Shown here: in pieces, positions 37,440 to 62,880 of the stretch
Position numbering within the stretch: position 1 is the first letter of the stretch
Layout: each line of letters starts with the position of its first letter
From: Amphibalanus amphitrite
Lineage: Eukaryota > Arthropoda > Thecostraca > Balanomorpha > Balanidae
DNA length: 64,000 nucleotides
Direction of reading: 5' to 3'
Assembly (NCBI RefSeq): GCF_019059575.1
Contig: NW_024881538.1
Location: forward strand, 868,001 to 932,000
The notes under the pieces: generated by a model
Seen by the model: only the letters and a program-made list of their open reading frames with translations
Told to the model about the DNA's origin: nothing
Database searches by the model: none
Position numbers and translations under genes: made by a program

Positions 37440-37691
37440 ACCTGACCCAACCTCATTGACCCGACCCACTCCGCCGGCCGCTGAGGCCCACTGACCCACC
37501 CGTCACAGCGCGGCGTCTGCCCGGTCCGGCTCACCTGACCGAGGCGCCGAGTTTGTTTATGGCATTACCATAGTAATGGCGGCGGCGCTATCGACGTTCG
37601 TTGGCGCGTTGGGTGTCGACCTCGACGGGGCGGTCCAGTGCATCGCCGGCCCGCCGCTGCCGCCGGCGAGTCGGAGGCGCGTCACGCAGCC
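37440..37691 (+). promoter_or_regulatory. CpG-rich upstream region of the coiled-coil gene
   Basis: GC- and CpG-rich DNA directly before the start codon, preceded at 37430-37500 by degenerate TGACCC repeats. Likely promoter and 5' leader by position and composition. The ATG at 37692 sits in a good context (GCAGCCATGG). No TATA box was seen. Confidence 0.5.
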
Positions 37692-51866
<14,175 letters not shown>

Positions 51867-54665
51867 GCGCAGCAGCACGAGTAGAAATTATGACGTCATT
51901 TGACCAGTAGGCGATCGACAGTAACGCAATACGATCAGGAACTGTTTGGGGATGTCACGAGTCCCAAGCGCTTGTAGCCAATTGTGGCCGTTTGGAATGT
52001 TTTATTTTTACATCTCGTAGGGCTTTGGGTTTTCTTGGAAGCTAACACATTCTAAAACGAAGGTATACCTATTGCTGCCGTAATGCTTGAAATACTGAGT
52101 TATTAACAGCCAGCGGCTCATAGCAATCGCAACGTTTTGACATTGCATGTCCTGCTGATACTCGAACGACGCATTGAATGAGCCACTGACGGCATCATTA
52201 GGCTATGATATATTAGCTGTTTAATTAACTAACTCTTCTGTTCACTTGCAAAGTGAACCTAGCCATTATAATTGGACTGTGCCCGATCCCATCAAATGTA
52301 TTTGTGTGTTGTCATTTTGTCATCTCTATGCAATCATGGTGAGGAAACCACGCACCCGTTTAAAACAAAGCACCTCACCGAACGAAAGTGCCTTTTACTA
52401 GCGTGCCCGCACATTGAACACGTGCCCAGCACTTTCTGAAGAAAAATGTCTCATTGACTGCAATCGCCAGCTAAACTCGTCAGGGCCTGTGATATATTGG
52501 TGTGCGTGCGTACTCGCGCGCTAGGCGTGTGCCGCTGTCATGTCCGTCCGCTTTTAGCCATGCTGCACCGGTGCCTTTGACCTGCCAAACGCGCCTCTCG
52601 GACTCTCGCTGACGGCAGGTGACCCGCGAACGAATAGCTGTGGTGACGTGTTGGTGTTCGTGCTGCACTGTGCTCCTGCCGGGACGCCGTGTGCTCCTGT
52701 CGGAACGTCGCGTGCTCCCTGCCGAGACGCCGTGTGCTCCCCACTCCCCGCGTGAAGTCCTTATATCTATTTTTGGAGTGTTCGTGTAGGTTCGGCGGGC
52801 TGAGTAGGATGCCTGGCGGTTAGGGCTGAGTTCTGTGAAGGCCGGTGATGGCTTGCTCAGCTGGCCTGGGTAGGCTCTACTCGGGCCTGGGAGCCCAAAC
52901 GCTGGATCAGCCATCGGTGGCATTGGACGGTGGACAGTGGTCACTTATCCTCGGCCGCCCACCGCGCCTCTGCGGTCAGTTAGAATCAGTCAGTCGGTCA
53001 GTCAGAATTGCCGATAGAAGCGCCGTCCGATCGCTTCTCCGTACGTTCGCTCGTGGTGGTACTGTCCTGTTCGCCCCAGTATTATAATACAGTATGAACA
53101 GGCTCTGGAGCTCGTATGTTTTGGACGGGCGAGTCATTTCACAGGAATGCTACAGCAGTATATGGAGTGAAACCTTTCAGCGTTTGGCATTCCTCGGATT
53201 TGCACTGTCGTAATCGTAGCAGCCCCAATCGAACCAACAGTCGTCGCTCGAAGGCCGAAGCCTACAGGCGACTGACCTTTAACCACTGCTCAACAGCTCT
53301 GTTCACGACATATTCTAGTGAACGTCCATGGAGAAAGCCACTTAGTCGTTTTTATACCCTTGCTTGAGCGGTAAACCCTATTTGACTCTTACGGTACCTG
53401 GACCGAAAGCCAGGCTTATAGAATATCAAGATGTTATTACGAAAGGTTAATTGCTTTTCATATGCTTGGCTACCACCTGATCGTGAAACACCAGATGAAT
53501 GAAAGGTCAATTTATAAGCGCGGAGGAAGAACAGAGGGTATACATAAATGAGCTTCTGTCGATGCTCGCTTCCGATTATTGACATATGCGTCAAGAGTAC
53601 TGGAAGGGCCACCAGCACAATCAAGTGGACAGATATAGCGCCAGACCTGCGCATACTACTGAATAGTCCTATCTCGCCCAGACTGGCGATAAGTGACGGA
53701 AAGTCACACCAAAGTCATTACCCGTTTCCACCCCCGAATTCGAACTATGGTCTACCACCGTTCCCATTATTCACGTTACGTAACATACGCATCAATATAT
53801 CAAGCATGTATTATTGACCACAGAGTTGGCGTCAGGCACTAGAGAAGATAGCGGATAATTGCACCATATTAACACACACCATTAACCTCCAACAGCACAG
53901 CACATAAACCATTAACTGTCAAACTTTTGGTTCAATAACAGCCGAACCTCCAATAGCGGCGTCAGTTTTCAGCATCAAGCGCTGAAACCGTGCGATAGCC
54001 TGAGAGGTAAAATGCCTACCTATATATGGCGGTCCTTTGCATTAGTAGTCACTGTAGCGGGACAGGGTATCGGACGGAGTCGACTCCGGAGTCATCCAGT
54101 ACCACGACCGGAGTCGTAGCATCACACACAGTCCTCTCAGTTCGACCGGGTTCGACTGCCTCGACAAACGACCGGCCGGCCGGCCGGCGGCGGCTGACCG
54201 CCCCCGAACCCGTCCGTCACCGAAAGCGGTCATGTATCTCTCTGGTATATAGCCCGTGCCACGGCACACAGCAGCGGCCCAATCCTACTCCAAACACACA
54301 CAATGCTCACAGCTCCGCCACCGCTTCTACATAGTTTCGGCGGACGGGTAAGTACAACACCCGGCTAAAATAGCTGGGAAACCCTCCAATCCCTGGCGGC
54401 CAGGTGACCCATCCGGCCGCAAAACACTGACTAAACTGAGCAGCTTGAGAGACCCCAGCAGAGATAAGGATGCACTCGCACGCAAGCTCACTATTAGCGG
54501 CTGTAGACTGAGGAGTGAGGAGTGTAACAACCCCGGCGGCACGGGCCGGCACTGGGCGAGCAGCAGCTAACGGTGGGTAGAGAGGGGAGGAGGAAGAGAG
54601 AGAGAGAGGGGGAGAGGCAACGCTGCCCGCCACCGAGTCACGTGGAGCGCCGCGCGCCGGTCCAT
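51867..54665. other. Spacer between convergent genes
   Basis: Contains the 3' untranslated regions of the coiled-coil gene (plus) and the C2 gene (minus), neither of which could be ended with confidence. GC-rich patches at 52600-52760 and 54050-54250 have short frames but no exon or protein I can support; a GGTATATAG near 54243 is TATA-like but has no gene attached. Confidence 0.4.
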
Positions 54666-57600
54666 TTACGAGTCGAAACGGTCCTCGGGCTCCATGTCGA
54701 ACCAGCGGGTCACGCCGTTCTCCAGGTCCAGCTCGCGCATGTCAATGTGCATCTGGCGGGGTGGAATGGACACAGTCACACGGCCGCGGGACAGAGAGAC
54801 ACGGGACATAACGATAAGGCACGCGACTGAAATTAGAATGGGCTGCTTTCGATGCACTAGCAAAATGTCAAAATGCCCAGAATGGTCGTTGATAGTTTCA
54901 AACAAACGGTTCGAAATCACGTCTTCGTCGTGTCTTGAAAAGCATCAATACACAAATATACGCTGGATTCAAATACATTGCTTATATATGTTACAGGGAG
55001 TATGCGATTTCAGTTAGTTTGCAACGACCCTAGGGTGGTTGTAACCTCCCTGAACAATCAGTTTGTTTGCAACGACCCTAGGGACGTTACAAAATAACTG
55101 CTCGTTCCGGGACGTTGTAACGAAACTAGGGTCGTTGCAACCTCCCTAGTTAGTATGCAACGAACCTAGGGTTGTTACAAAATAACTAGGGAGTTTAAGA
55201 ATTCATCGAGTCTCGTTTCACAGGAGGGCCGTCAACAATCTTGACCAATGAAAATATTGTTCAGTCTAGTTCAGTTTAAAAGAAAAGAACAAAATTTGAA
55301 CATTCAGCTCTGGAGTATATGTGCCATGTGGTGCCCGGGACAAAGCACGTAACTGTGATAATTTTGGCTGCACTATATCGCCAGCATATGCTTACATATG
55401 CTTACATATGCTGGTAGAAAATATAGTTACTGGGGTAGGTGTGATGGTTATCCGTCGCTATCCGTCTGCGGCTTATCCCTCACACTTTTAGGGGTGCGGG
55501 TCGGATAAAACCCCTCTTTTTTCGCGATTATCTCGCGCTAAAAGCGGCCGATCGTGACGAAACTTTGAGTGTCCTCGAACTTATCTACGTTACTGGTTAC
55601 ACATTCCCTATACAGTTCATGATCCTGAAACCAATGGCCTTTGGCCTATGATCTGATCTCTGAGACCGGCAGACCGAAATGATTTGCCATTTATGTCAGC
55701 GGACATAAAACTGCGTTTCCAGACTTCTATTGTGATTGCATATACCTAAACGTGCCAACATGTGAACTGATGGTTGTCCCATGCATCATGAATGGGTTTC
55801 AAGTTGACTTGTCAGTTGCCGGCCAGGTCAAGGTCATTGACGTTTGGTGACTTCGGGTGACTGTTTCAAATTTTACGATTTTAAGGGAAATTTTTAGCTT
55901 ATTTCGAATCCAGCATTCGTTGAGACATTTGAAAAGTAGGTACGTAGGTATAGTTGTAATGCCAATGCAACTTGCTACGAAGCTGTCGCTAGTGGTTTAG
56001 GTACCTCTGCTACTGTTGACTGCACCTGCACCTGCTACTGTAGTATAAACAGGTGGTGCGGGTGGGACGCCTACTACTTGACCCAAACTTACCCAACCCA
56101 GCCTGGCTTTATCCTCGCCCCCCCCCCCCGGCCCTAGTTTTTTTTTTCGCGGTAGCTCCGAACACGCCAGCAACAGAGAGCTGAAACTAGTCATACCTGA
56201 CCTTTGATTCAAGCCGGATCTTGTGACACCAACCAGATTTTCAGGTCAGGTCAGGTTACTGACCTATGACGTCATACGTGGACGGTTCTCAGATGCCGCA
56301 ACTTCACAACGCCCTCAGTCCCAGAGGAGCTTTTACAGGGTGATGAAACTTACAGTACGTGCATCTTCTAGAAGTCTCACAACTTGTCCCTCTAGGATTT
56401 TTCCTAAAGATCACATGAGGTCAGGTCGGTCACGTGACCTCACCACTAAAAGTCCATTGAGAAAAATGAAAACTGCTATTCTGACGCCGGGAACGATCTC
56501 AAACTATCTCAAGCACACCGATCGTGATTTCATACACTCCTTGCAAGGTTAGATGCTTCAATTTTGCATTGCTGACGTTGCATGACGTCATTTATGACGT
56601 CACTAGGCCATACGAGCTTTTCGTCAATAACTCCCGATCAAACTGAGTTAGCGAGACGGTTAAGCCACCGATGGACGCAGGAAGACCTGCCGAATCGAAT
56701 AATATGCAGCATGACCTACTTTGACCAATTTCGCGACCTAGGGGGTCTTTGACCTGACCTTGACCCGAGGTCAACACCCCAAGTTGACCTCACCCGAACA
56801 AAAAGTATACCATTCGATGCGCGTAAGCAAGGCGAGCACGTTGATGCTAAAATCGCGCTCAGCGACTGTTTTTTAAGAAGTTATTAATCAAAAACCGAAC
56901 CCGTGTCTTGGGTCACTTGACCTGACCTCAGAGGTCACCGGTTGACCTGAGACCTTAAAATCGGGTACTAGTTGCTGTGTCTCCTAACGGCACACACACT
57001 CGTTTTTTTCCGCGACGCTCTAACTCTGTGACGGGTGAAAAACGACGAGGGGGTCGTACCAACCCTTCCCCCCGGCCGGCGCGTATGTAGAAAACCAACA
57101 GGTCCTGTGGGGTTAACTCTCGCCCTTATTGGTGTTTTGCTAGCCGCAAACGCACAGGGCGGGGCTAGGTTATGGGTTGACCTTCCAGGTCAGGTCAGTG
57201 ACTCAAAGTTCGGGAAAATCGGGACCTGTTAAAACTTCGGAGAGTTAGGTTGTTACGAGTTTTTTTTTTCGGGGCGCTGATCACAAATTTCTTATTAGCT
57301 TTGATCACCGATGATGTCTTTATGTTTTTAGGCCAGGTCGGGTCAGGTCAGGTCAGGTCAACCAGTAGGCGTCTTGCTAGCTGTCCATAGTAGGTGTCAA
57401 CCACCACTGACAGCTTCGTGACATGGTACGAAGGCGCCAAAATTACTTCGTTAATGTTCAAATGGATGCTAAATTCGAAATCAGCTCCAAAAACTAGCCT
57501 AAAAATATATGAACCCAGAAGAAACGAACTGAGGTCATCAAAGGTCAATGACATTGACCGGACCTTCACGTGACCTTGACACCCACCATAATGCATGGGA

Positions 57601-58997
57601 CCACTATCATTTCATGCATGTTTGAACGTTAACAATCACAAAAAGACTGGAAACGAGCGGATAATGGCCATTTTTACGAAGGGCTTCCTGGCGAATGCCC
57701 ATCTAATTTCACAAATCTGCATCAAATGTGCACCTAATTTGCACAAAATGTGTACTAGATGGCCGTCGTGAAATACTCCTGAGCTGAATGTTCAAATTTT
57801 GTTCTCCTTTTCTTTTAAACTGAACTAGATTGAACAAGATTTTCATTGGTCAAGGTTGTTGACTGTGAAACGAGACTCGAACTCGATGAATTCTTAAACT
57901 CCCTAGTTATTTTGCAACAACCCTAGGTTCGTTGCATACTAACTAGGGAGGTTGCAACGACCCTAGTTTGGTTACAACGTCCCGGAACGAGCAGTTATTT
58001 TGTAACGTCCCTAGGGTCGTTGCAAACAAACTGATCGTTCAGGGAGGTTACAACCACCCTAGGGTCGTTGCAAACTAACTGAAATCGCATACTCCCTGTA
58101 ACATATATAAAAATCGACAGGTGGCTCTGAACAGGCTCTGAGCGCCTTTACTAACAGGTGGGCGCTGAAAGGCCGGCAGCGGCGCTTCCGACACCCCCGG
58201 GACAACTGTTAACTTTAACATTGCATACGAGCTGTCGACCACCGCGCCGTTTTAGCTGGCCGCCCTCGCCGGACCGGCTCGGCAGCCGACGGCCGCCTGC
58301 GAGACGCCGCGTTAATTTGCATACGTGAGTGAAGAGCACAAGTCTCCTAACAACGCATCCGGGCCGCGGGCTCTGCGAGCTTAGCGGTAAATGGCGCATT
58401 GAGCGTCGCACGGAGCTCAGAGTAGGGGTCTCGGTGGAAAATCCGCTCACGTCCAGCCCACGGGAGTGGATGGAAGATTACGCAGCTGCGACTAATCAAG
58501 CCGCAGCTCAGATCCAGAGCCGGGCGAAATTATTCGAACCGAGTAGGCGAGGTGGGAACTAGCCACAGCTTTGGTAAAAACCAGTTCATGAAACAAACGC
58601 TTGAATAACAAGCATCACGCATATTACTATCGATACGGCGAAAAAATTGACCAAATTTCTGAATCCACATTTGGTCCTAAAAAACTTGGGGTCGCTTGTC
58701 GCAGCGAATCTCAGAGGCGTTATTTCGCACGTCAACGGATAGCTGAGCCAAATTCCCGAAGTGATCCAACTCACCATTCCTAGCCCCACAGCGCTCCACC
58801 TTAACATTGTCAGCCAATCCAGCTCACCATTCCATACGCGCCACGGCGTCCCCACTCACCATTCCGAGGATGGGATTGCGGGCGAACGTCTTCTTGCTGA
58901 CGACCTGCACCTCGAGTCGACGGATGCGCAGCTCGTTGAGCAGGCCGCTGTACTCGAGCGTCTCGTCGTACACGGGGTCGCACTGGTCCTTGATCAT
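54666..58997 (-). CDS. C2-domain protein, last two exons (partial)
   Basis: Exons 58997-58860 (46 codons) and 54752-54666 (28 codons plus stop) join in phase 0. Together they read as the second half of a C2 domain ending at the C-terminus: CDPVYDETLEYSG, LRIRRLEVQVVSKKTFARN, the PILGMMHIDMRELDLENG strand and VTRWFDMEPED. This matches the NPVFNE / LGE / WYDL pattern of synaptotagmin-like or RIM-like C2 domains (family knowledge). A Ca2+-binding Asp after the LEVQV strand is replaced (VSKKTF instead of WDxDxF), so this C2 may bind lipid or protein without calcium; this is an inference. Upstream exons are not in the window. The intron between the two exons is largely filled by the 55.0-58.1 kb element; the next intron upstream contains the LINE. 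Confidence 0.8.
54985..58107. mobile_element. Composite inverted-repeat element 2 (hairpin-module ends)
   Basis: Inverted ends of about 330 bp (54985-55320 and 57785-58107) begin TATATGTTACAGGGAGTATGCG. They consist of hairpin modules such as GTTTGCAACGACCCTAGGGTGGTTGTAAC. The first bases and the GTTTGCAACG unit are shared with element 1, but module cores are CCTAGG rather than ACTAGT. The 2.4-kb interior is non-coding with dense GGTCA/TGACC pentamers (55825-55850, 56240-56280, 56750-56800, 56910-56960, 57330-57362) and parts related to copies C and D. It fills most of a C2 gene intron. Confidence 0.87.
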
Positions 58998-59084
58998 CTG
59001 AAAGGAGCGTGGGCGGGACCGGTCTAATTCTATCGAACAGCGCAGACGACACCGGGTCTCAGAGCCCCAGCGACGCGTACATGA

Positions 59085-59273
59085 TTACTGCATTAATGGA
59101 TCCACATTTTCGGAAAGACGCACGGTGAATTGTGGGACCCCGACCATCCATTCGCCTAAGATATCGCACTTAATTGCTTCATCAATTCGGAACGGTGTGT
59201 TCAGCCGATAGTTGGAAGCATCGTTAGCGGCCCACACGGCGAGCTCGCCGGGCAGGTCTATTCTGTTGAACAC
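59085..59273 (-). other. Unassigned open frame next to the LINE 3' end
   Basis: A 62-residue frame (VFNRIDLPGELAVW ... SENVDPLMQ) directly after an acceptor-like ACTGCAG. It lacks a good donor and does not match the C2 fold. It may be a missed exon, a pseudo-exon or old repeat coding. Confidence 0.3.
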
Positions 59274-59529
59274 CTGCAGTTACCGACATCGGGTCGGCGC
59301 AGCGCCTCCGTGGTACGCAACTCATTGAACATTCATTTGTATTGTATTGTATTTGTATTTACATTTAAGAGCGATCCACATACAAAGTGCGTGGCGATTA
59401 CTGCTCAGAATCCGTATCCGCGGTTGCTAATCTAATCATTCAAAACAGTTGCACATTCACTCACGTCAAAACAAGGACAAAACACTCTCAGGACAGCCTC
59501 ATCGCTTTTACCCACCCCTATCCTATTGG

Positions 59530-61671
59530 TCAGCGACGATGTGCTGATTCATCGTCCACGATTGCGGCTTTAACAGCGCGGGCGAAGCGGGCGGGAGGCA
59601 GCTGCGACAGGTGAGGTGGCAGGCTGTTCAGCAGAGCTGCAGCTCGATAGCCAAACCGCCGCTTGCCCGTTTCCAGCCGTGGACGGGGAAGATGGAAGAA
59701 GTGATCTTGCCTGGATGGTCTCTCGCGGATAGCGCTATTAGCGACGAATAGGGCTGCTAGTTGCTCAGGTTCACGGCGCTGTATGACCTTGTGTGCGATG
59801 ACAAGGGTGTGGAAATCGGACATACCGCGCGGGGACAACCACCCGAGTTTTGTTCGCAGGTCGGAGACATGGTCAAATTTACGGCGGCCGAAAATAACTC
59901 TAGCGGCGAAGTTAAGAATTTTTTGGAGTCGATCGAAATTTTTTTGGGACCCATTACCATAAACTGAAAGGCAGTACTGGATACGCGATACAACGAGTGC
60001 CGTCACGAGCGTTCGAATGATGCCATCTGGGAGACAGTGGCGCGCATGTGAAAGACCAATCAACAGTCCCGTACACCGGCGGCAGAGTTCAGAGACGTGT
60101 GCGTCCCATGACATAGTGCTGTCAAAAGTGACGCCAAGGTTCCCGACTTGTGCGCACGGTTGCAACGCTGCGTTGCGGAATGGTACTCTAAAGTCTGGTA
60201 ATTTACGAAGATTTTGACGAGTGCCAAATACAATAAGCTGTGTTTTACTTGCGTTCACTTTGAGGGCGTTAGCGCAAAACCAGTCGTTGAGAGACGCGAG
60301 CGAGTCCTCCATGCGCGAGATGAGAACTTCGAGGTCCCGAGCTGGACCGCTAACCAATACTTGAGTGTCATCGGCATACTGAAACACTTTTGCGTCGCCC
60401 GCGTATAGCGATAGGTTGTTAGAGAAAATGGTGAAAAGAAGCGGCCCTAACGCAGAGCCCTGGAAGACACCCATGGCATTAGAAAGAGGCCTAGACAGCA
60501 CTCTACGTCCGGATACATCTTTCAAAGACACGCTCTGAGTGTGTCCATGTAGATAGGCGGCGAACCAGGAAATTTCAATGCCGTGTAACATCAGTTTTTG
60601 CATCAGAAGATCGTGGTCAATCACGTCGAAACATTTACTGAGATCGAGAAGGCATAGCATTGACAAATCCCCCCTATCAGTGGCGGCCAGGATGTGTTCA
60701 GTGACAGACAGCAACGCGGTTTCCGTGGAGTGCCGGGGGCGGAAGCCGTGCTGGGAGGATGCCAGAAGGTGATTATGGGAGAGGTAGGCGTAGAGCTGCT
60801 GATGGACAATGCGTTCAACTACTTTCATGATTACAGGAACTAGGGAAATGGGTCGGAAGTTTGCGGGGTCTGAAGGGTTACCAGACTTGAACAGAGGGTG
60901 AACTATGGAATGTTTCCATGAATCGGGGATGTCAGATTGGATTAAGCAGGTATTGATAATATGCAGGATGACACCACCAATAGCGGGGAATCCGAATTTC
61001 AGCATGCGGACACAGACGTTATCGGAGCCGCAGGCACTCGAGTTACGCATGCTGAAAATAATCCGCTCGAGCTCCCCCAGTGTTATCTCACGAAGTTGAA
61101 AACTGCATGCGCCGACACGGGTGAGACGCACATCCAAATCGGTGGGAGTGTTTTGGGCTCGGATCTCGTCAGCGACACGAGGACCGACAGATACAAAAAA
61201 TGAATTTAAATCATCGGCAGATAGATCGGGCTGGACGTCTGGGCCGTCCTTCTTCGCGGCTACCACTGACCTGATGCACTGCCAAACTTTGTTGGGGCCC
61301 CGCTCCCCAATTTCCCTCCGTATCTCTATTCGCCTGTCTCGACGCACTGCCGCCCGGACTGAGCGGTTTAGGTCTCTGTATTCGCTCGAGTTGCGGCCTA
61401 GATGGCGAAGCGCAGCGCGACGTTGAGACATGAGGTTACGGGTGGCGGCGGAGACGGGAGGAGCGGTCGGGTTACGGATAGACACACGCTTGATTGGGGC
61501 ATGGGCATCAAAGACAGGTACGAAGAACGACAAGAAAGCATGCCACTTGTCACTGACAGTTTCGGCAGAGAAAACATAATCCCAGTCGACATCGAGTAAG
61601 TCGTGATACAGTGCAGGGTGATCTAGGCGCTTAAAAGAGCGAGATGAGATAACGGCGGGCTTTTGACGCAC
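59530..61671 (-). CDS. LINE reverse transcriptase
   Basis: About 713 residues in one frame with no stop. Visible RT blocks in order: WKHSIVHPLFKSGNPSDPANFRPISL, LASSQHGFRPRHSTETALL, LDLSKCFDVIDHDLLMQKL (first catalytic Asp), GVFQGSALGPLLFTIFSNNL, and FQYADDTQVLV (catalytic DD). Then come LKVNASKTQLIVFG and the thumb, and a C-terminal region ending shortly after ALLNSLPPHLSQLP. The core residues are all present, so the domain itself looks intact. Its apparent start is only the open part after the frameshift; the native protein would begin in the endonuclease frame. Confidence 0.95.
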   Translation of the reverse strand: MRQKPAVISSRSFKRLDHPALYHDLLDVDWDYVFSAETVSDKWHAFLSFFVPVFDAHAPIKRVSIRNPTAPPVSAATRNLMSQRRAALRHLGRNSSEYRDLNRSVRAAVRRDRRIEIRREIGERGPNKVWQCIRSVVAAKKDGPDVQPDLSADDLNSFFVSVGPRVADEIRAQNTPTDLDVRLTRVGACSFQLREITLGELERIIFSMRNSSACGSDNVCVRMLKFGFPAIGGVILHIINTCLIQSDIPDSWKHSIVHPLFKSGNPSDPANFRPISLVPVIMKVVERIVHQQLYAYLSHNHLLASSQHGFRPRHSTETALLSVTEHILAATDRGDLSMLCLLDLSKCFDVIDHDLLMQKLMLHGIEISWFAAYLHGHTQSVSLKDVSGRRVLSRPLSNAMGVFQGSALGPLLFTIFSNNLSLYAGDAKVFQYADDTQVLVSGPARDLEVLISRMEDSLASLNDWFCANALKVNASKTQLIVFGTRQNLRKLPDFRVPFRNAALQPCAQVGNLGVTFDSTMSWDAHVSELCRRCTGLLIGLSHARHCLPDGIIRTLVTALVVSRIQYCLSVYGNGSQKNFDRLQKILNFAARVIFGRRKFDHVSDLRTKLGWLSPRGMSDFHTLVIAHKVIQRREPEQLAALFVANSAIRERPSRQDHFFHLPRPRLETGKRRFGYRAAALLNSLPPHLSQLPPARFARAVKAAIVDDESAHRR

Positions 61672-62864
61672 TTTCGGCCATTGATAATCACGTCGATGAT
61701 TTTATGGGGACTGAAGTGACAATAATTAACGCTGGTGTCACACACAAGTTCGCGTTTGTTAACAATACATACATCCAATAGAGAGCCGGAGGTAAAAGTT
61801 GGATTTGTTACTAGTTGATCTAAAGAATAATTCGATAAGAAGCTGATCAGATGTTGAGACGCGCGGAAACTCGGCCCCTTCAATAGGTCACAGTTGAGGT
61901 CCCCGCAGAGAACGAACGGAACTCTGGGGTAATCGATGAGGACCCGCTGCAGCTGGGCCTCGAGGTCCGTGAAGTCGGCGAGCAGGGCAGCCTCAGAGTG
62001 TCGGGGTGGCCGATAAAGGGAGCAGATGATTATCTGTTGGCCCTTGTCCAGCTTCAGCAGCGCCCACTGCGACTCCAGCTTGCTTTCGGAGCTCCCGCTG
62101 CCGGGGATCTTCAGTGTCATTGACGTCAAACTGTTTTTAGTGATGATGGCTACGCCGCCATAACCGCTGCCATCTGGGCGGTCCACACGACTGAGCGAGT
62201 AGCCCGGAATGACCAGGAGGCGTTTCGGGGTAGACGGACGTAGCCAGGTCTCGGAAAGCAGCATTACGTCGTAGTTGCGACGAGCGAGTTCGCAGGTCAG
62301 CTCTTGAAGTTTGGGTTTGATACTTTGAATATTTAGGGCGCCGATCAGCAATTTGGGCGGGTCGGTCGGCCGGCTGGACTGGAGAGTCCTCGATGCGGGG
62401 CGGGGTCCACATGCCGCTTCCGCAGGGCTGAGGGGGCGTGATCGATTAAGACAGCGGATGAGATACGCGGGAAGACTGCGCCGGATAGTCTCGGCTACTT
62501 CACGAGTGGTGTTGTTGCTTAGTCGGTCACGCACCGCCATCAGATGTGCCCGGTCGTATGCACGTCTGGCAGATTCAGCAGTGTGACTGTGATCGTCCCG
62601 TCGGTGGTCGCTGGCCGGTGTTTGGCACTCTACACGGCGAGACCCGTTCGGGGCCCCCGTGCCGGAAGCAGTCAGCTGTCCGCTGCTCCCATGTCCCCTC
62701 GCACGCCGAGCGCGCCAGCCCGCGCGGCGGCCGCGCCGAGCGGGCCGCTCATGTCTGAGCGCCGGACATTTATGAGCACTAAAGCCCCGGAGGCATTCAT
62801 TTCTGAGCACCAGTAGGTGACGTACGAGGCTAACGCGAACTGAAGTACTGCGTATACTATTCAT
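61623..62864 (-). pseudogene. LINE AP-like endonuclease domain (frameshifted from RT)
   Basis: 413 residues. After a basic N-terminal region of about 170 residues come the APE-type blocks: GALNIQSIKPK (metal-site Asn), MLLSETWL (catalytic Glu), YGGVAIITK, and FVLCGDLNCDLL (Asp-Asn pair). The C-terminal block reads CHFSPHKIID where the family normally has SDH. Frame is lost just after this, near 61690, and the product ends at 61623; the continuation is in the RT frame, implying a single-base indel. Confidence 0.9.
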
Positions 62865-62880
62865 ACTGCAGAATACAGCG

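Larger units (their letters stand above)
59336..62880 (-). mobile_element. Nearly full-length LINE (CR1/Jockey-like)
   Basis: Endonuclease frame followed by reverse transcriptase frame and a short 3' UTR ending in an ATACA-type tail at about 59336-59365. The only break seen is one frameshift between the two domains. No ORF1-type protein was found upstream, so the 5' end is probably truncated or ORF1 is lost. It is inserted in a C2 gene intron in gene orientation. Confidence 0.93.
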
